From: Bacteroidota bacterium
GTDB taxonomy: Bacteria; Bacteroidota; Bacteroidia; Bacteroidales; F082
NCBI GenBank assembly: GCA_020444415.1
Contig: JAHLLA010000001.1
Coordinates: 372,001 to 436,000 of the forward strand
Direction of reading: 5' to 3'
Length of the DNA stretch: 64,000 nt
The translations under genes were made by a program, and so were the position numbers. Below the pieces are notes generated by a model. That model searched no databases, was not told the origin of the DNA, and was given only the letters and a program-made list of their open reading frames with translations. Positions within the stretch are counted from its first letter, which is position 1, and each line of letters begins with the position of its first letter. Below, one piece after another: positions 1-9,703 of the stretch.

Positions 1-3000
1 TACTTCTCTTTCAATTCCTGGGGGGATCACGTAAGGCACCGGTTGCCGCTGTCCATTCTCTTCAATGTTCACCGCAGAAACAATAAAATTCGTTTCGCTG
101 CCATCATCTCCTGGAATGTATTCACCTTCAGCCAATAGCGAATGCTGGTATCTTCTCCATTCACCTCTCACCAGTTCAAAGGAAGCAAACCTTGTGATGA
201 TAGGCTTTTCAAATCCGCGCATGAAAACACGCATAAAACGAATGGATCTGAAATCGGTGATATTACCCACAATCTTTTCCGGGTTTTGTACCGGAATTTT
301 AAACTGGTACCAATTCACATCGGTCACATCGCCATTGGCCAGTCGCACATTGGTAGCATGATGTATATCGGTGATATAATTTTTACCCACCTCCATCTCT
401 TGTGGATCCAATTTTACTTTGTACTGGAAGTATCTTTCAGCCTCACTTAATGTATTATCACGGTTTATGTCCTCCACGTTGGGTAGGTTGGTTTGCGCCG
501 TGGGGTAATTTTCAGGATTGATATCATCGGTAGGCGAATTACCTTCGGTTCCGTTATATTGTTTATATCTTTCTGTAACACTGGCATATTTGGCTTCCTG
601 GTCATAATCATCACCCCTGAAATAATGATAATCATCTGATGACGGGTCATCATCCGCTAAAAGATAAGCCTGAGATGTAGCACCATATTTCTGCCTGATC
701 ACACTCAAATACGAACTTTCATAAAAATCCTGCTCGTCTGTAAGGCCCAGTTCTATATTTGATGACAATCCATCATATCCCACATCCTGATATTGTCTGG
801 AGCCTGCTGCAGAGCTGAATGATTCAACCAGGGCTTGTTGAGTAGGCACCCGGCCCCATGTAGTGGTATCCACTTCAACAACATCTGCCGAGGTTGGTAA
901 ACCATTTTCGAAACTTTTACGTCCATCGCGCAAAATATCTTCCGAAACTTCACCAAGGTTGATGTATAACTCTCCTGGGTTATCAGCATCTTCAGTAAAA
1001 GGATCCATCATCCAGAACTCGATATACTCAATATTGGCTGCTTCAAAATCTGACGACTCAATTTTGCGCATAATACCTCCCCAGCGGGTTTCAGGATCAG
1101 CCAGGGTTCCATCTTCATTTAAACCGGAAGTAGGCGGGTTGAGTACCGGTTCTACATCATAATTGTACTGGCCACGTTCGTTTGGATAATAGGCAAAGTT
1201 CAACACCGCTATATTCGTGGGTGTACCATTGGGAATATCCTTGTTTGGATACACTTCTGTTTCCAACACCTGACGCGTGGAATTTTTGGAGATTTCGTTT
1301 TTATCGACATTGGATGGCCGAAGTCCACCCGAACGGTCGTAGAATAACGGATCAATAATGTACCATGCAAATTTCGCACGGTTTTTTCCATATACTAAGG
1401 TATCCGTATATTGTGATGACATGCCTTCGGGAAATAAATCAGGCTGTCCTTGTGGCACACTTGCCAGGTACCATGAACTAATGTGCTTCAGGTCAATTGT
1501 TGACTGAGCACCTTCAAAATCATCGATATAGGAAGTGCCGGTTTTGCCCACGGCTTTAGAATGTCCAGGAATAAAATGGGCGAACTCACCATCCACCGTA
1601 ATTCTTGAAACTTCGTTGGTTGAAATACCAGGCAATTTATCAATTAAATTTGTGAGCCAGCGGGATTCCGTTCGGTAGCTTAAATCCAACCCCCAGATGG
1701 TATTTGAGATGGGATCGTCACCATAATTTACTTTTTGCGTGAGCGGTTTTTCATGTAAATTTAAAATCGTACCTCCAATATGGAAATCTCGGTTGATCTC
1801 GTGATCCACGTGTAAACCCATCATTCTTTTCTGTTGGATATTAAACATGGAATTGCTTTCAAGCGACACATTGATCGGCACACCCGAATTCATGATGCCA
1901 TCATTAATAATTTTTACGCGTCCTAATGTATAATCCACTGTATAATCGACATTTTCAACAAGGGGCACTCCACCTGCGGTTACCCTAACAGATCCCTGGG
2001 GCACATTTAGCGCATTCAGGCTAATATCAGAACCCGATTGAGATTTGTACATACCTTCGATTATATACCTGTTTTTCTCGGGAAATTGTTCAGCCCCGGT
2101 CTTGGTAGTTGAATATAATGAATCGAAAGCGTATAGGTTAGCATATTCCGGACTATTTGGAAAAACTGAATCGTGGATATAACTACCGAAAGGCTCAAGC
2201 GATGTAAAAAACAGCCGGCCGTTTGAAGCCTGGAATGTTCCTCCCGAAGTAGCAGCACCATCAATAAAGTCGAACATGCCGTCTCCACCCGGAACCGGGT
2301 TTAACTGGTTATCTAAATTATCAAGACCAAGCAGGTGGACTAAGGGTACACCTACAGCATCTTCAGGTCCTTCCGTAAAATAGCCTGTGGGCACGCCTTC
2401 TTTATTGCCTGAATACAAAATATTCAGCCTGAAATCGTTACGCTCTACCTGGTAGGCTCCGATCGAATAAACGTTTTTCATCATCAGATCCCACATGGGC
2501 AATTGGGTATTCGGGTTGCTGCTCTTTAGCAATTTAACAACAAGGTTGTTGGGGGCAGTATTTCCCTGGTCAGAAAATTCTCCGATCTGGAACACTTCAT
2601 CGTAGCCAATTACAGTATATTGCACGGCTACAGCTAATACCTGGTCAGGGTTCAGGGAAGTATTAAGTGATATAAATCCCAGTCGGCTGTTCAAATTATA
2701 TTCTGATTGCCTTAACTTTCTTGCATTTTCAAGTTTTACGAAATCTTCTCCCGGCACAAAGTAGTTGTTCTGTCCAATATTATAAGGGTCACCCGTCAGG
2801 TAATTGGTAACTGTATTTATATCCCGTATCTGAGCCGTATCCATTTTCAGCAACAGGTCGTTTGAAGTATTACTGGCTACCACGTTTCCATTTATTAATG
2901 GGTTGATATAGGGATTATGAATGTTTTGCGGATCGCCTTCTGCTAAGTCTGTAAATGCAACGATATTTCTATTTTCTTCTGTAGCAGCTCCAATATTGGT

Positions 3001-4056
3001 TACCCATACCTCAATTCTTGTGATGGTAACATCCGTGGTAATGATGGGAAGCGTTGACAATGCCCGTTCGTAATTATCGCGGAATTTATGAGCAAAGAAG
3101 AAGTGTTTATTTTGTTCGTAATCGAGTGATGATAGTTTAAACCTGTTGGTTTGGGCACCACCCTGAACAGTGATATTTTGTGTTTCACTCTGTTGCTGAG
3201 AAAAAAGTGCTGTTACACGTGTTTTTCCGAATTGCAATTCTGTCTTTATCCCAAATAAACTCTGGCTGCCCTGGATAAGGGTGGATCGAAGGGGCAGACT
3301 TACATTACCGGCTTCTATAATTTTGATAATTTCATCTTCTTTACCTTCATATTTAAGTTTGAGGGTATTCTCAAAATCAAATGAAGATTCAGTATTGTAG
3401 TTGGCTTTAAACTCAATTTTGTCTCCGATCTTAGCGATCACGTTCATCTGGATCCGCATGTCGAAATCAAAATTGGTGGTTCTCCGCTGCCTGACATCAA
3501 GGGCTGGGTCTTCCCTTTTATTGGATAATATTCCGAAGCTTACCTCAGCCGAACCTTGTGGCCTGATATCGATGGTATTGCTCCCGAAAATACGGTCGAA
3601 TGCTTCGCCGCCTACATATATCTTTGGAATTAACCTTGAACCTTCAGCCGTGCCAGCGGTTTGCGAGCGTTCATTCCAATAATTTTGCACATCATTTTGC
3701 AGGTTATAATCTTGATAATCGTCGAAATCCATAATGGTGGGCGTACGATAGGAAAAGTCGCCTACCTTGGTAGCAAATTCATAGGTATTGGTTTCGGGAT
3801 TATAAATGATTTCACGCTGAATGTTTTCGGGGTTGCGCATGAACAACGGACTCGTATTCTGGTCATCAAGATATGGATTACCCGTATTGTCCTGGAATGG
3901 ATAAATAAGATTTACATGTGTTGTATCTTGCTGTTGAATTGTGTCAGGTGGTATATTCGCCTGAGGAATCGCACAGGCAAATTCCGGTATTGCTAAAGTA
4001 ATTATTAGAACAATTACAAAACCAAAGATGAAAACGTATTTATGCTCCCTACTCAA
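1..4056 (-). CDS. sprA: SprA, type IX secretion outer-membrane translocon (3' end outside window)
   Basis: The reading frame stays open from about 4056 to base 1, giving 1352 codons of a protein that is usually about 2400 residues, so the C-terminal part is missing. SprA forms the very large outer-membrane beta-barrel through which type IX secretion substrates leave the cell. Visible family hallmarks are the N-terminal stretch around SPLFMRNPENI, long runs of alternating beta-strand sequence, and the motif GTSYIDDFEGAQ. No ATG lies between the upstream in-frame stop (just after ruvA) and the hydrophobic signal peptide. The only plausible start is TTG at 4056, giving a leader with core FVIVLIITLAIP and ending near EFACA. 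It lies 42 bases after ruvA, an order seen in many Bacteroidota, so co-transcription with ruvA and dxs is likely. Substrates in this window are the two C25 proteases and the beta-propeller at 34361. Identity is near certain; the exact start is inferred. Confidence 0.95.
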   Translation of the reverse strand, partial: MSREHKYVFIFGFVIVLIITLAIPEFACAIPQANIPPDTIQQQDTTHVNLIYPFQDNTGNPYLDDQNTSPLFMRNPENIQREIIYNPETNTYEFATKVGDFSYRTPTIMDFDDYQDYNLQNDVQNYWNERSQTAGTAEGSRLIPKIYVGGEAFDRIFGSNTIDIRPQGSAEVSFGILSNKREDPALDVRQRRTTNFDFDMRIQMNVIAKIGDKIEFKANYNTESSFDFENTLKLKYEGKEDEIIKIIEAGNVSLPLRSTLIQGSQSLFGIKTELQFGKTRVTALFSQQQSETQNITVQGGAQTNRFKLSSLDYEQNKHFFFAHKFRDNYERALSTLPIITTDVTITRIEVWVTNIGAATEENRNIVAFTDLAEGDPQNIHNPYINPLINGNVVASNTSNDLLLKMDTAQIRDINTVTNYLTGDPYNIGQNNYFVPGEDFVKLENARKLRQSEYNLNSRLGFISLNTSLNPDQVLAVAVQYTVIGYDEVFQIGEFSDQGNTAPNNLVVKLLKSSNPNTQLPMWDLMMKNVYSIGAYQVERNDFRLNILYSGNKEGVPTGYFTEGPEDAVGVPLVHLLGLDNLDNQLNPVPGGDGMFDFIDGAATSGGTFQASNGRLFFTSLEPFGSYIHDSVFPNSPEYANLYAFDSLYSTTKTGAEQFPEKNRYIIEGMYKSQSGSDISLNALNVPQGSVRVTAGGVPLVENVDYTVDYTLGRVKIINDGIMNSGVPINVSLESNSMFNIQQKRMMGLHVDHEINRDFHIGGTILNLHEKPLTQKVNYGDDPISNTIWGLDLSYRTESRWLTNLIDKLPGISTNEVSRITVDGEFAHFIPGHSKAVGKTGTSYIDDFEGAQSTIDLKHISSWYLASVPQGQPDLFPEGMSSQYTDTLVYGKNRAKFAWYIIDPLFYDRSGGLRPSNVDKNEISKNSTRQVLETEVYPNKDIPNGTPTNIAVLNFAYYPNERGQYNYDVEPVLNPPTSGLNEDGTLADPETRWGGIMRKIESSDFEAANIEYIEFWMMDPFTEDADNPGELYINLGEVSEDILRDGRKSFENGLPTSADVVEVDTTTWGRVPTQQALVESFSSAAGSRQYQDVGYDGLSSNIELGLTDEQDFYESSYLSVIRQKYGATSQAYLLADDDPSSDDYHYFRGDDYDQEAKYASVTERYKQYNGTEGNSPTDDINPENYPTAQTNLPNVEDINRDNTLSEAERYFQYKVKLDPQEMEVGKNYITDIHHATNVRLANGDVTDVNWYQFKIPVQNPEKIVGNITDFRSIRFMRVFMRGFEKPIITRFASFELVRGEWRRYQHSLLAEGEYIPGDDGSETNFIVSAVNIEENGQRQPVPYVIPPGIEREV

Positions 4057-4098
4057 TACACCCCTATTTTTTAAATTCCAGGCAAACGATTACATAAC

Positions 4099-4680
4099 CT
4101 ATAATATCTTTAAAGCCTCTTTAATCAGGCCTTCTACATTAGTTACTGAATCTTTCTGCAATATTTTATTGATGGCTTTTTCTGCACTGCTTTTATTAAA
4201 ACCTAAAATCAGTAGTCCTGATAACGCTTCATCCTTTAATGTATTGTGGGAAAAATCAACTTTTTCATGCTCAATTCCAGCTTTCATCAGCTTATCTTTC
4301 AGGTCAATGACAATTCGTTGTGCTGTTTTTCCCCCAACACCCTTAACTGATTGCAAAACAGAAGATTGCTCCTGTGTGATGGCCGCGTATACTTCTTCAG
4401 TTGATAAGGATGATAAAATCAATCGTGCTGTGCTGGCTCCTACCCCTGAAACTGAAAGTAAAAACCTGAATAATTCGCGCTCCACTTCATCGGCAAATCC
4501 ATAGAGAATCTGGGCATCTTCGCGCACGTAAAAGTGTGTAAAAAGTTTTGTGTTTTGTAAATCCTTGATTTTAGAAAATGTGTTGAGCGAAATATTTATC
4601 AGGTAGCCGATACCATTATTTTCAAGAACCACATAAGTGGGATTTTTCTCAGTTAAAACGCCCTGAAGAAACTCGTACAT
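4099..4680 (-). CDS. ruvA: Holliday junction branch migration protein RuvA
   Basis: The 193-residue length is typical of RuvA. It is the DNA-binding subunit that tetramerises on Holliday junctions and loads the RuvB motor. The N-terminal OB-fold starts MYEFLQGVLTEKNPTYVVLE. Helix-hairpin-helix segments follow around residues 70-130, including SVSGVGASTARLILS and VKGVGGKTAQRIVIDLKDK. The C-terminal domain that contacts RuvB (about 145-193) contains LSGLLILGFNKSSAEKAI. It lies between dxs (78-base gap upstream) and sprA (42 bases downstream) on the same strand and probably shares their transcript. Nothing unusual is visible. Confidence 0.97.
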   Translation of the reverse strand: MYEFLQGVLTEKNPTYVVLENNGIGYLINISLNTFSKIKDLQNTKLFTHFYVREDAQILYGFADEVERELFRFLLSVSGVGASTARLILSSLSTEEVYAAITQEQSSVLQSVKGVGGKTAQRIVIDLKDKLMKAGIEHEKVDFSHNTLKDEALSGLLILGFNKSSAEKAINKILQKDSVTNVEGLIKEALKIL

Positions 4681-4758
4681 GAAGCCGTTTTGGTTTGTTG
4701 GTTAAAGCAACAAAAATACAATAAAAACAATAGGTTAAAAATGAGAAAACATAAAGAA

Positions 4759-6666
4759 TTACAGGCTGTTTTTATAAATTTTCTGAATGTGGGCTTTGAT
4801 GCTGTCCACATCAAAACCGCAATCTTTATGCAGTTCGGGAATAGAACCATGCATGATAAACCTGTCAGGAATTCCGAGTGATGTAACCGGATTGGCGTAG
4901 CCAAACTCATTTTTAAATTGCTTTACAACAGTAGCCAATCCACCTGTCATCAATCCATCTTCAAGGGTTACGATATGTGTATATTTTTTGAAAGTTTTGT
5001 GTAACAACTCTTTATCGATAGGTTTCAGAAATCGCATATCCACCATACCGGTATTTATACCTTCTTCAAATAATTCACTAGCTGCTTTAATGCCTGCATT
5101 TCCTGCATGCCCGATACTTATAATGGCTACTTTTTCCCCTGAAATAATTTCCCGGCCTTTTCCAATTTCAATTTTGTGAAGCTCTTTTTCCAGTTTTTCC
5201 AACACCCCGTAATTCCTGGGATAACGTATAGAGAATGGACCGCCCTGATACTTTGAAGCGGTGAACATCATATAGCGAAGTTCCGCTTCGTTCAAGGGTG
5301 CTGCCACGATCATATTGGGTACTGTATTCATATATGCCAGATCAAAAGCGCCGTGATGGGTGGCTCCATCCTCGCCCACAAGTCCGGCACGATCGACACA
5401 AAAAACAACTGGTAATTTTTGAAGGGCTACATCGTGAATGAGTTGGTCATAAGCACGCTGTAAAAAAGTGGAATAGATGACACAGTAAGGTTTCATTCCG
5501 CTCATTGCCAAACCAGCTGAAAAAGTAACTGCATGCTGCTCGGCAATACCCACATCAAATACCCTGTCGGGCATTCTCTCCATCATTTCTATGAGTGATG
5601 AACCCGTGGGCATAGCAGGTGTAATGGCCACTACTTTTTCATTTTTTTCTGCTATTTCGATGATTGTTTTCCCAAAAACTTCCTGGTAGGTCGCATATTT
5701 CTTTTTTAAACTCTGATCAACCGGTGTTCCGGTGTTCCTGTCAAACTTGCCTGGTGCGTGAAATTTCGTTTGATCTTTTTCAGCCTGCTCAAAACCTTTG
5801 CCTTTGGTTGTTATAATATGCAATAATTTGGGCCCGCCTATTTCCTTTATGTCGGCCAATACTTTAACAAGTTTAATCACATCATTGCCATCCACCGGGC
5901 CGAAATAACGGAAGTTCATTGACTCGAACATATTGCTGCTTTTGAGAATGCTACCTTTCACAGCATTTTCAAATTGTGAGATAGCCCTTTGCATCGCGGT
6001 ACCCGGCTTACTGGCTTTACCCAGCAAATTCCAGATAAAATTTTTGAACGCGTTATAGCCTTTTGAAGTGGCCATTTTCAGTAAATAGTCTTTCAGTGCC
6101 CCGGTACTTTTATCAATGGAAATACCATTGTCATTGAGGATTACAAGTATATCAGCATTGGAAGCCCCGGCATTATTAAATCCTTCAAAGGCCATACCAC
6201 CGGTGATGGCACCATCACCAATAACGGCAATATGCCTGCGATCCGTTTCCCCTTTCAGTTGAGATGCAGTTGCCATACCCAAAGCCGCGGAAATTGATGT
6301 GGATGAATGCCCCGTTCCAAATGCATCATACTCGCTTTCATCAATTGCGGGAAACCCACTAATCCCCTGCCATATACGGTTGGTATGAAACGCATCCCGT
6401 CGGCCTGTGAGAATTTTATGTGCGTATGCCTGGTGGCCTACATCCCATATCAGCTTATCGTAAGGCGTATTGTAAATATAATGCAGGGCGATGGTCAACT
6501 CTATTACACCCAAACTGGCTCCAAGATGTCCGGGGTGAACGGATGTGATATCCAGAATAAAGTCGCGCAATTCTTTCGCCAATTGTAACAATTGCCCTAA
6601 CTGAAGTTTCTTCAGCTCTTCTGGTGAATCAATTCGTGATAATATGATTCCGGGTTTGGGTGTCAT
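4759..6666 (-). CDS. dxs: 1-deoxy-D-xylulose-5-phosphate synthase
   Basis: This 635-residue protein is full length for DXS, the thiamine-diphosphate enzyme that condenses pyruvate with glyceraldehyde 3-phosphate at the entry of the MEP isoprenoid pathway. The N-terminal domain carries the early motif HPGHLGASLG and the ThDP/Mg signature starting GDGAITGGMAFEGFNNAG and ending LNDN (about residues 150-180). The central pyrimidine-binding domain has the catalytic-glutamate region VGIAEQHAVTFSAGLA, followed by DRAGLVGEDGATHHGAFDL. The C-terminal transketolase-like domain has LEDGLMTGG. It is the first gene of a likely dxs-ruvA-sprA run. The region 6667-6754 separates it from the next same-strand gene. 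Confidence 0.97.
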   Translation of the reverse strand: MTPKPGIILSRIDSPEELKKLQLGQLLQLAKELRDFILDITSVHPGHLGASLGVIELTIALHYIYNTPYDKLIWDVGHQAYAHKILTGRRDAFHTNRIWQGISGFPAIDESEYDAFGTGHSSTSISAALGMATASQLKGETDRRHIAVIGDGAITGGMAFEGFNNAGASNADILVILNDNGISIDKSTGALKDYLLKMATSKGYNAFKNFIWNLLGKASKPGTAMQRAISQFENAVKGSILKSSNMFESMNFRYFGPVDGNDVIKLVKVLADIKEIGGPKLLHIITTKGKGFEQAEKDQTKFHAPGKFDRNTGTPVDQSLKKKYATYQEVFGKTIIEIAEKNEKVVAITPAMPTGSSLIEMMERMPDRVFDVGIAEQHAVTFSAGLAMSGMKPYCVIYSTFLQRAYDQLIHDVALQKLPVVFCVDRAGLVGEDGATHHGAFDLAYMNTVPNMIVAAPLNEAELRYMMFTASKYQGGPFSIRYPRNYGVLEKLEKELHKIEIGKGREIISGEKVAIISIGHAGNAGIKAASELFEEGINTGMVDMRFLKPIDKELLHKTFKKYTHIVTLEDGLMTGGLATVVKQFKNEFGYANPVTSLGIPDRFIMHGSIPELHKDCGFDVDSIKAHIQKIYKNSL

Positions 6667-6754
6667 GCATTATTAATTGGAATGCAAAATTAGGGAAAAG
6701 GCCTTCAAGTCTTAACCTCTTCCACAAATCAAAAGATCTTTTAACTCAGAAACC

Positions 6755-7516
6755 CTAGAGAATAAACGGAATTACTGCTTTTCGTTCTTCCGGATACTCT
6801 GGGAACCTGCGCTTATACCAGCGATGATGGTCCAGTGCCCGTGGTAACAGGTTGGACATGGTCCAAAGGGCAAAAGAAAAACTGGGCAAACACCAGCTCA
6901 TCATAGCCCAACCCAACCATTCAATAATTTCACCAAATAGATTTGGAGATGATACATATTTGAACAAACCGCCTTTTGGAATGTAATACCCTTTTTTCCC
7001 GCCTTTCCTGAGGTTCAGTAATTTCTGATCGGATGACATATTGATATACATTCCAGCAAAGAAAAGGATGACTCCAATAATAAAACGGGGGTCTTCCAGC
7101 CATTCTGCTGAGTAGTCGGGAGAAAGATAACCAAACCAATACCCATTGAAAAAACCGTTGCAAATATTAAAGAATAATGCCAGTGCCACCACAGCAACCG
7201 GTATACGCTTTCCATTACTTTTTATCCTGAATGGGAAAATGAATACACGGTTTACATAATGCAACATGAAAGTTCCGTAGAACATGTACACCGGGATGGA
7301 AATTTGATTTGGACCAGCAAATAACAGCCAGCTAAACATGATAATCACGGGCACTTCCATGATAAACCAGCCTAATCTATTATTGATGGTTGGTCCCCAA
7401 GTGTTGGTGGTATGCCTTCCGTAAGGTGCTGTCACTCTTAATAAAACGGGAAATGTGACTAAGGCAAGCCCCATCCAGGTATACAGTAAAATAAAATAAG
7501 TTGCTTCAGGAATCAT
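6755..7516 (-). CDS. Steroid 5-alpha-reductase-like membrane oxidoreductase
   Basis: This 253-residue protein has about six to seven hydrophobic segments. It resembles 3-oxo-5-alpha-steroid 4-dehydrogenases of the SRD5A1/2 type throughout, not only in the C-terminal domain. Family motifs are APYGRH near residue 30, NNRLGWFIMEVP, HYVNRVFIFPFR, NMSSDQKLLNLRKGG, IPKGGLFKYVSSPNLFGEI, and the C-terminal DHHRWYKRRFPEYPEERKA ending in IPFIL. SRD5A enzymes use NADPH to reduce the delta-4 double bond of 3-oxosteroids, and related genes in gut Bacteroidales act on bile-acid intermediates. The substrate here is unknown. The start codon lies 2 bases after the stop of the upstream epimerase/dehydratase gene, so the two are almost certainly translated from one message and may act in sequence on one substrate. 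Confidence 0.85.
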   Translation of the reverse strand: MIPEATYFILLYTWMGLALVTFPVLLRVTAPYGRHTTNTWGPTINNRLGWFIMEVPVIIMFSWLLFAGPNQISIPVYMFYGTFMLHYVNRVFIFPFRIKSNGKRIPVAVVALALFFNICNGFFNGYWFGYLSPDYSAEWLEDPRFIIGVILFFAGMYINMSSDQKLLNLRKGGKKGYYIPKGGLFKYVSSPNLFGEIIEWLGWAMMSWCLPSFSFALWTMSNLLPRALDHHRWYKRRFPEYPEERKAVIPFIL

Positions 7517-7518
7517 GG

Positions 7519-8496
7519 CTAAAAATAATTGTTTTCTTTAAACCATGTAAATGCGTCCTTCAGCGACTCTGAAAGTGGGCGCGGATTAAAACCCAATTCC
7601 TTGCGTGCTTTTTCGTTCAGGATGTTTTTATTGCCCTCGCTAACAATATCTAACGATTCTTTTGTGTACAGGGGTTCCTGTTTTGTAAGTGAAGACCAAA
7701 TCTGAATAAATGGGACTCCCAGTCGTGCCATCCAGAAAGGCAACACTACTTTTCTGATCTTTTTTCCGGTAACTTCCTGTAAGGTTTCGGCATATTCTTT
7801 CAAACTATACCACTTTCCGGATAAGATGTAGTGTTCGCCACTTTTCCCCGTGTTGATGGCATTTACAGCAGCTTCGGCCACATCCCGCACATCTACCCAG
7901 TTATAACCGCCCGGAATAAGGCCCGGGATTTTACCCTGATACATCCTTAACAAAAGTTCACCCATCAGCGATGGTTTATGATCGATCGGACCCACAATTG
8001 CTGTTGGATTGAGAACAATCACTTCAAACTGATCCGTTTTTTGAGACAGAATCCAGGCTTCGCATATAGATTTTGTTCGTTCGTAGGCTTGTGGCGAATC
8101 TTTTACCAGTGCCCTAGACTCATCCAACGGCTGATCAAGGGGATGGTGATCTAATGCATGGATGGAACTGAAATAGATGATTTTTTTCACTCTTGTATTT
8201 TTACAAGCATGTACCAGGTTCATCGTACCTTCAACATTTACTTTGTGAAGGGTTTCAAATGAATTGGCCCCTATTGAAATACGAGCCGCCAGGTGAAAGA
8301 GAACATCCAAATCCTTACAAAAAGTCTTAAGGCTTTTTTGATCATCAAGGCTCCCCTTCACCCTTTCCACATCCAAGCCTTCAATAGCTCGATTATCAGT
8401 GTGTTCAAGTACCCTAACTGAATATTTTTTTCCAAGTAAAATTCTCGTAAGATTTGCACCAATATGACCGCTTGCCCCTGTTACTCCTATTTTCAT
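7519..8496 (-). CDS. NAD(P)-dependent epimerase/dehydratase (extended SDR)
   Basis: This 325-residue extended short-chain dehydrogenase has the N-terminal dinucleotide-binding motif TGASGHIGANL at residues 7-17. The catalytic serine region is YFSSIHAL and the active-site YxxxK is YERTK. Sequence style and length match the dihydroflavonol-4-reductase / 3-beta-hydroxysteroid dehydrogenase branch. It is the first gene of a two-gene unit with the 5-alpha-reductase-like gene 2 bases downstream. That pairing would suit a steroid-like or isoprenoid substrate (oxidation or reduction at C3 plus ring reduction), but this is inference. A lipid or sugar epimerase remains possible. Confidence 0.85.
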   Translation of the reverse strand: MKIGVTGASGHIGANLTRILLGKKYSVRVLEHTDNRAIEGLDVERVKGSLDDQKSLKTFCKDLDVLFHLAARISIGANSFETLHKVNVEGTMNLVHACKNTRVKKIIYFSSIHALDHHPLDQPLDESRALVKDSPQAYERTKSICEAWILSQKTDQFEVIVLNPTAIVGPIDHKPSLMGELLLRMYQGKIPGLIPGGYNWVDVRDVAEAAVNAINTGKSGEHYILSGKWYSLKEYAETLQEVTGKKIRKVVLPFWMARLGVPFIQIWSSLTKQEPLYTKESLDIVSEGNKNILNEKARKELGFNPRPLSESLKDAFTWFKENNYF

Positions 8497-8535
8497 ATCA
8501 CTTCCATAAAGTGGCGCAATTTACTAATTCTGGAA

Positions 8536-8561
8536 TAAAAAAAAGAGCCATAAGGCTCTTT
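8536..8561 (-). terminator. Rho-independent terminator after lipoprotein gene
   Basis: The inverted repeat AAAGAGCC (8542-8549) pairs with GGCTCTTT (8554-8561) around a 4-base loop. Read on the minus strand the stem is followed by a run of eight T. It lies 24 bases past the stop of the lipoprotein gene ending at 8585. Confidence 0.85.
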
Positions 8562-8584
8562 CGTATGTTAAAGTACTTTTAAAA

Positions 8585-9406
8585 CTATGGACAAACCATA
8601 TCCTGTAAGTCGACACCCCAACAATGCCAGTTATTATCCTGATAGTGCATCGGGTTTTTAATCCGGCCATCCAGGTTTGTGTGATTCCATTCAATTTCTG
8701 TCAGATTGTTCTGACCTTTATTGTAGATATAATAGTACCTGTCAAAAGGATTCACAATGGTTCCATAATAAATATAACCTCCGCTTTCAGGATCGTTGGG
8801 GATAATATTGGTGTATTTCAAATTGGCAACCCCATTAAAATCCTGGTTCCAATCAATTTGTAACATTTGGTTAGGCTGGGCTGGTTTCTCCATCAAAATC
8901 CAATAGCCCCCTGTCCGGTTAATATGCGATTTACCCCAATACCAGAGGAAGTCTGCATATTCATTGCTCTTGGTAACACGCATTTCCCAAACAACTGAAT
9001 CTGCCTCCAGGTAACCGGTAAGTTCGGCTTCATAGGTGTGTCCGCCCTGGGCCACATTATAGGACCAGGTCCAGTTTTCTTCATCCGGATGGTAAACTGC
9101 TTCATGGTTAAATGATTCAACAAAAGAAGCCACTGGTACAGCCAGTCCAACTGTAATAATTGTATTCCAAACTTGCACAGTAACATAAGAATGACCCCAA
9201 TTGTGGTAGCTGTTTATATCACGTGAACTAAGTGTATCATCAGGATTGGAAAAGTCCTCAAAACTCATTACAAAAGATGATTCAGGTGGTAATTGCGGTG
9301 CCGGTTCATTTTCGTCTTTCTTACATCCTGATAAAGTGGTCGTCAGAATCAAAACTCCGATTAGGAAAACTGTTGTTATTCTTTTAAATGTTTTCATATT
9401 GTTCAA
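8585..9406 (-). CDS. Hypothetical lipoprotein
   Basis: This 273-residue protein starts MNNMKTF (translation may begin at the second Met, 9397) and has a signal peptide ending in a lipobox TTLSGC followed by KKDENEP, so it should be lipidated. The mature part is rich in Trp, Tyr and Asn, with segments such as WNTIITVG, WTWSYNVAQGG and VVWEMRVTK, and reads as alternating beta strands. I do not recognise a named domain. It is a single gene between the epimerase unit and a 410-base gene-poor region, with its own terminator downstream. The function is unknown. Confidence 0.75.
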   Translation of the reverse strand: MNNMKTFKRITTVFLIGVLILTTTLSGCKKDENEPAPQLPPESSFVMSFEDFSNPDDTLSSRDINSYHNWGHSYVTVQVWNTIITVGLAVPVASFVESFNHEAVYHPDEENWTWSYNVAQGGHTYEAELTGYLEADSVVWEMRVTKSNEYADFLWYWGKSHINRTGGYWILMEKPAQPNQMLQIDWNQDFNGVANLKYTNIIPNDPESGGYIYYGTIVNPFDRYYYIYNKGQNNLTEIEWNHTNLDGRIKNPMHYQDNNWHCWGVDLQDMVCP

Positions 9407-9577
9407 TTTTAGTTTTGCATTAATAACGATGCTTTTTTAGAATTATTTTCGGAACAAAGAAATGCAATGATTCAATTTTATCAAAATGATGTATTGAATA
9501 TCACTCACTTCGGTGTAAATTTCGCATCTATGATGCTTTTGATTTCGAATCAAGCATTGAAGAACTTGACACCTACA

Positions 9578-9677
9578 TAATAAACTACTGATGGTAAACA
9601 ACAATTTTCCAAGATGTCCAGAGAATGTTATTTGCTTAGTGAACCTGGCCATGTGAAGAAAGAAAGATTAACAGCTT
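9578..9677 (+). pseudogene. Possible 3' relic of a plus-strand gene
   Basis: After two consecutive TAA codons, one plus-strand frame runs about 31 codons to TAG at 9675-9677. It contains an ATG followed by residues MSRECYLLSEPGHVKKERL. A strong plus-strand terminator follows 27 bases later, although no intact plus-strand gene lies upstream. This is what would remain of the 3' end of a decayed gene, or it could be a very short peptide or small RNA. I recognise no family. Confidence 0.25.
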
Positions 9678-9703
9678 AGCATATTACTTTTCAAAAATTG
9701 ATA

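Noticed and set aside
4028-4504. Plus-strand frame of 158 codons over ruvA
   Set aside because: It is antisense to ruvA, which has full family identity. Serine- and leucine-rich composition without any domain marks it as a shadow.
9443-9652. Minus-strand frame of 69 codons downstream of the GH97 gene
   Set aside because: No signal, domain or ribosome-site context, and a composition like translated noncoding sequence.
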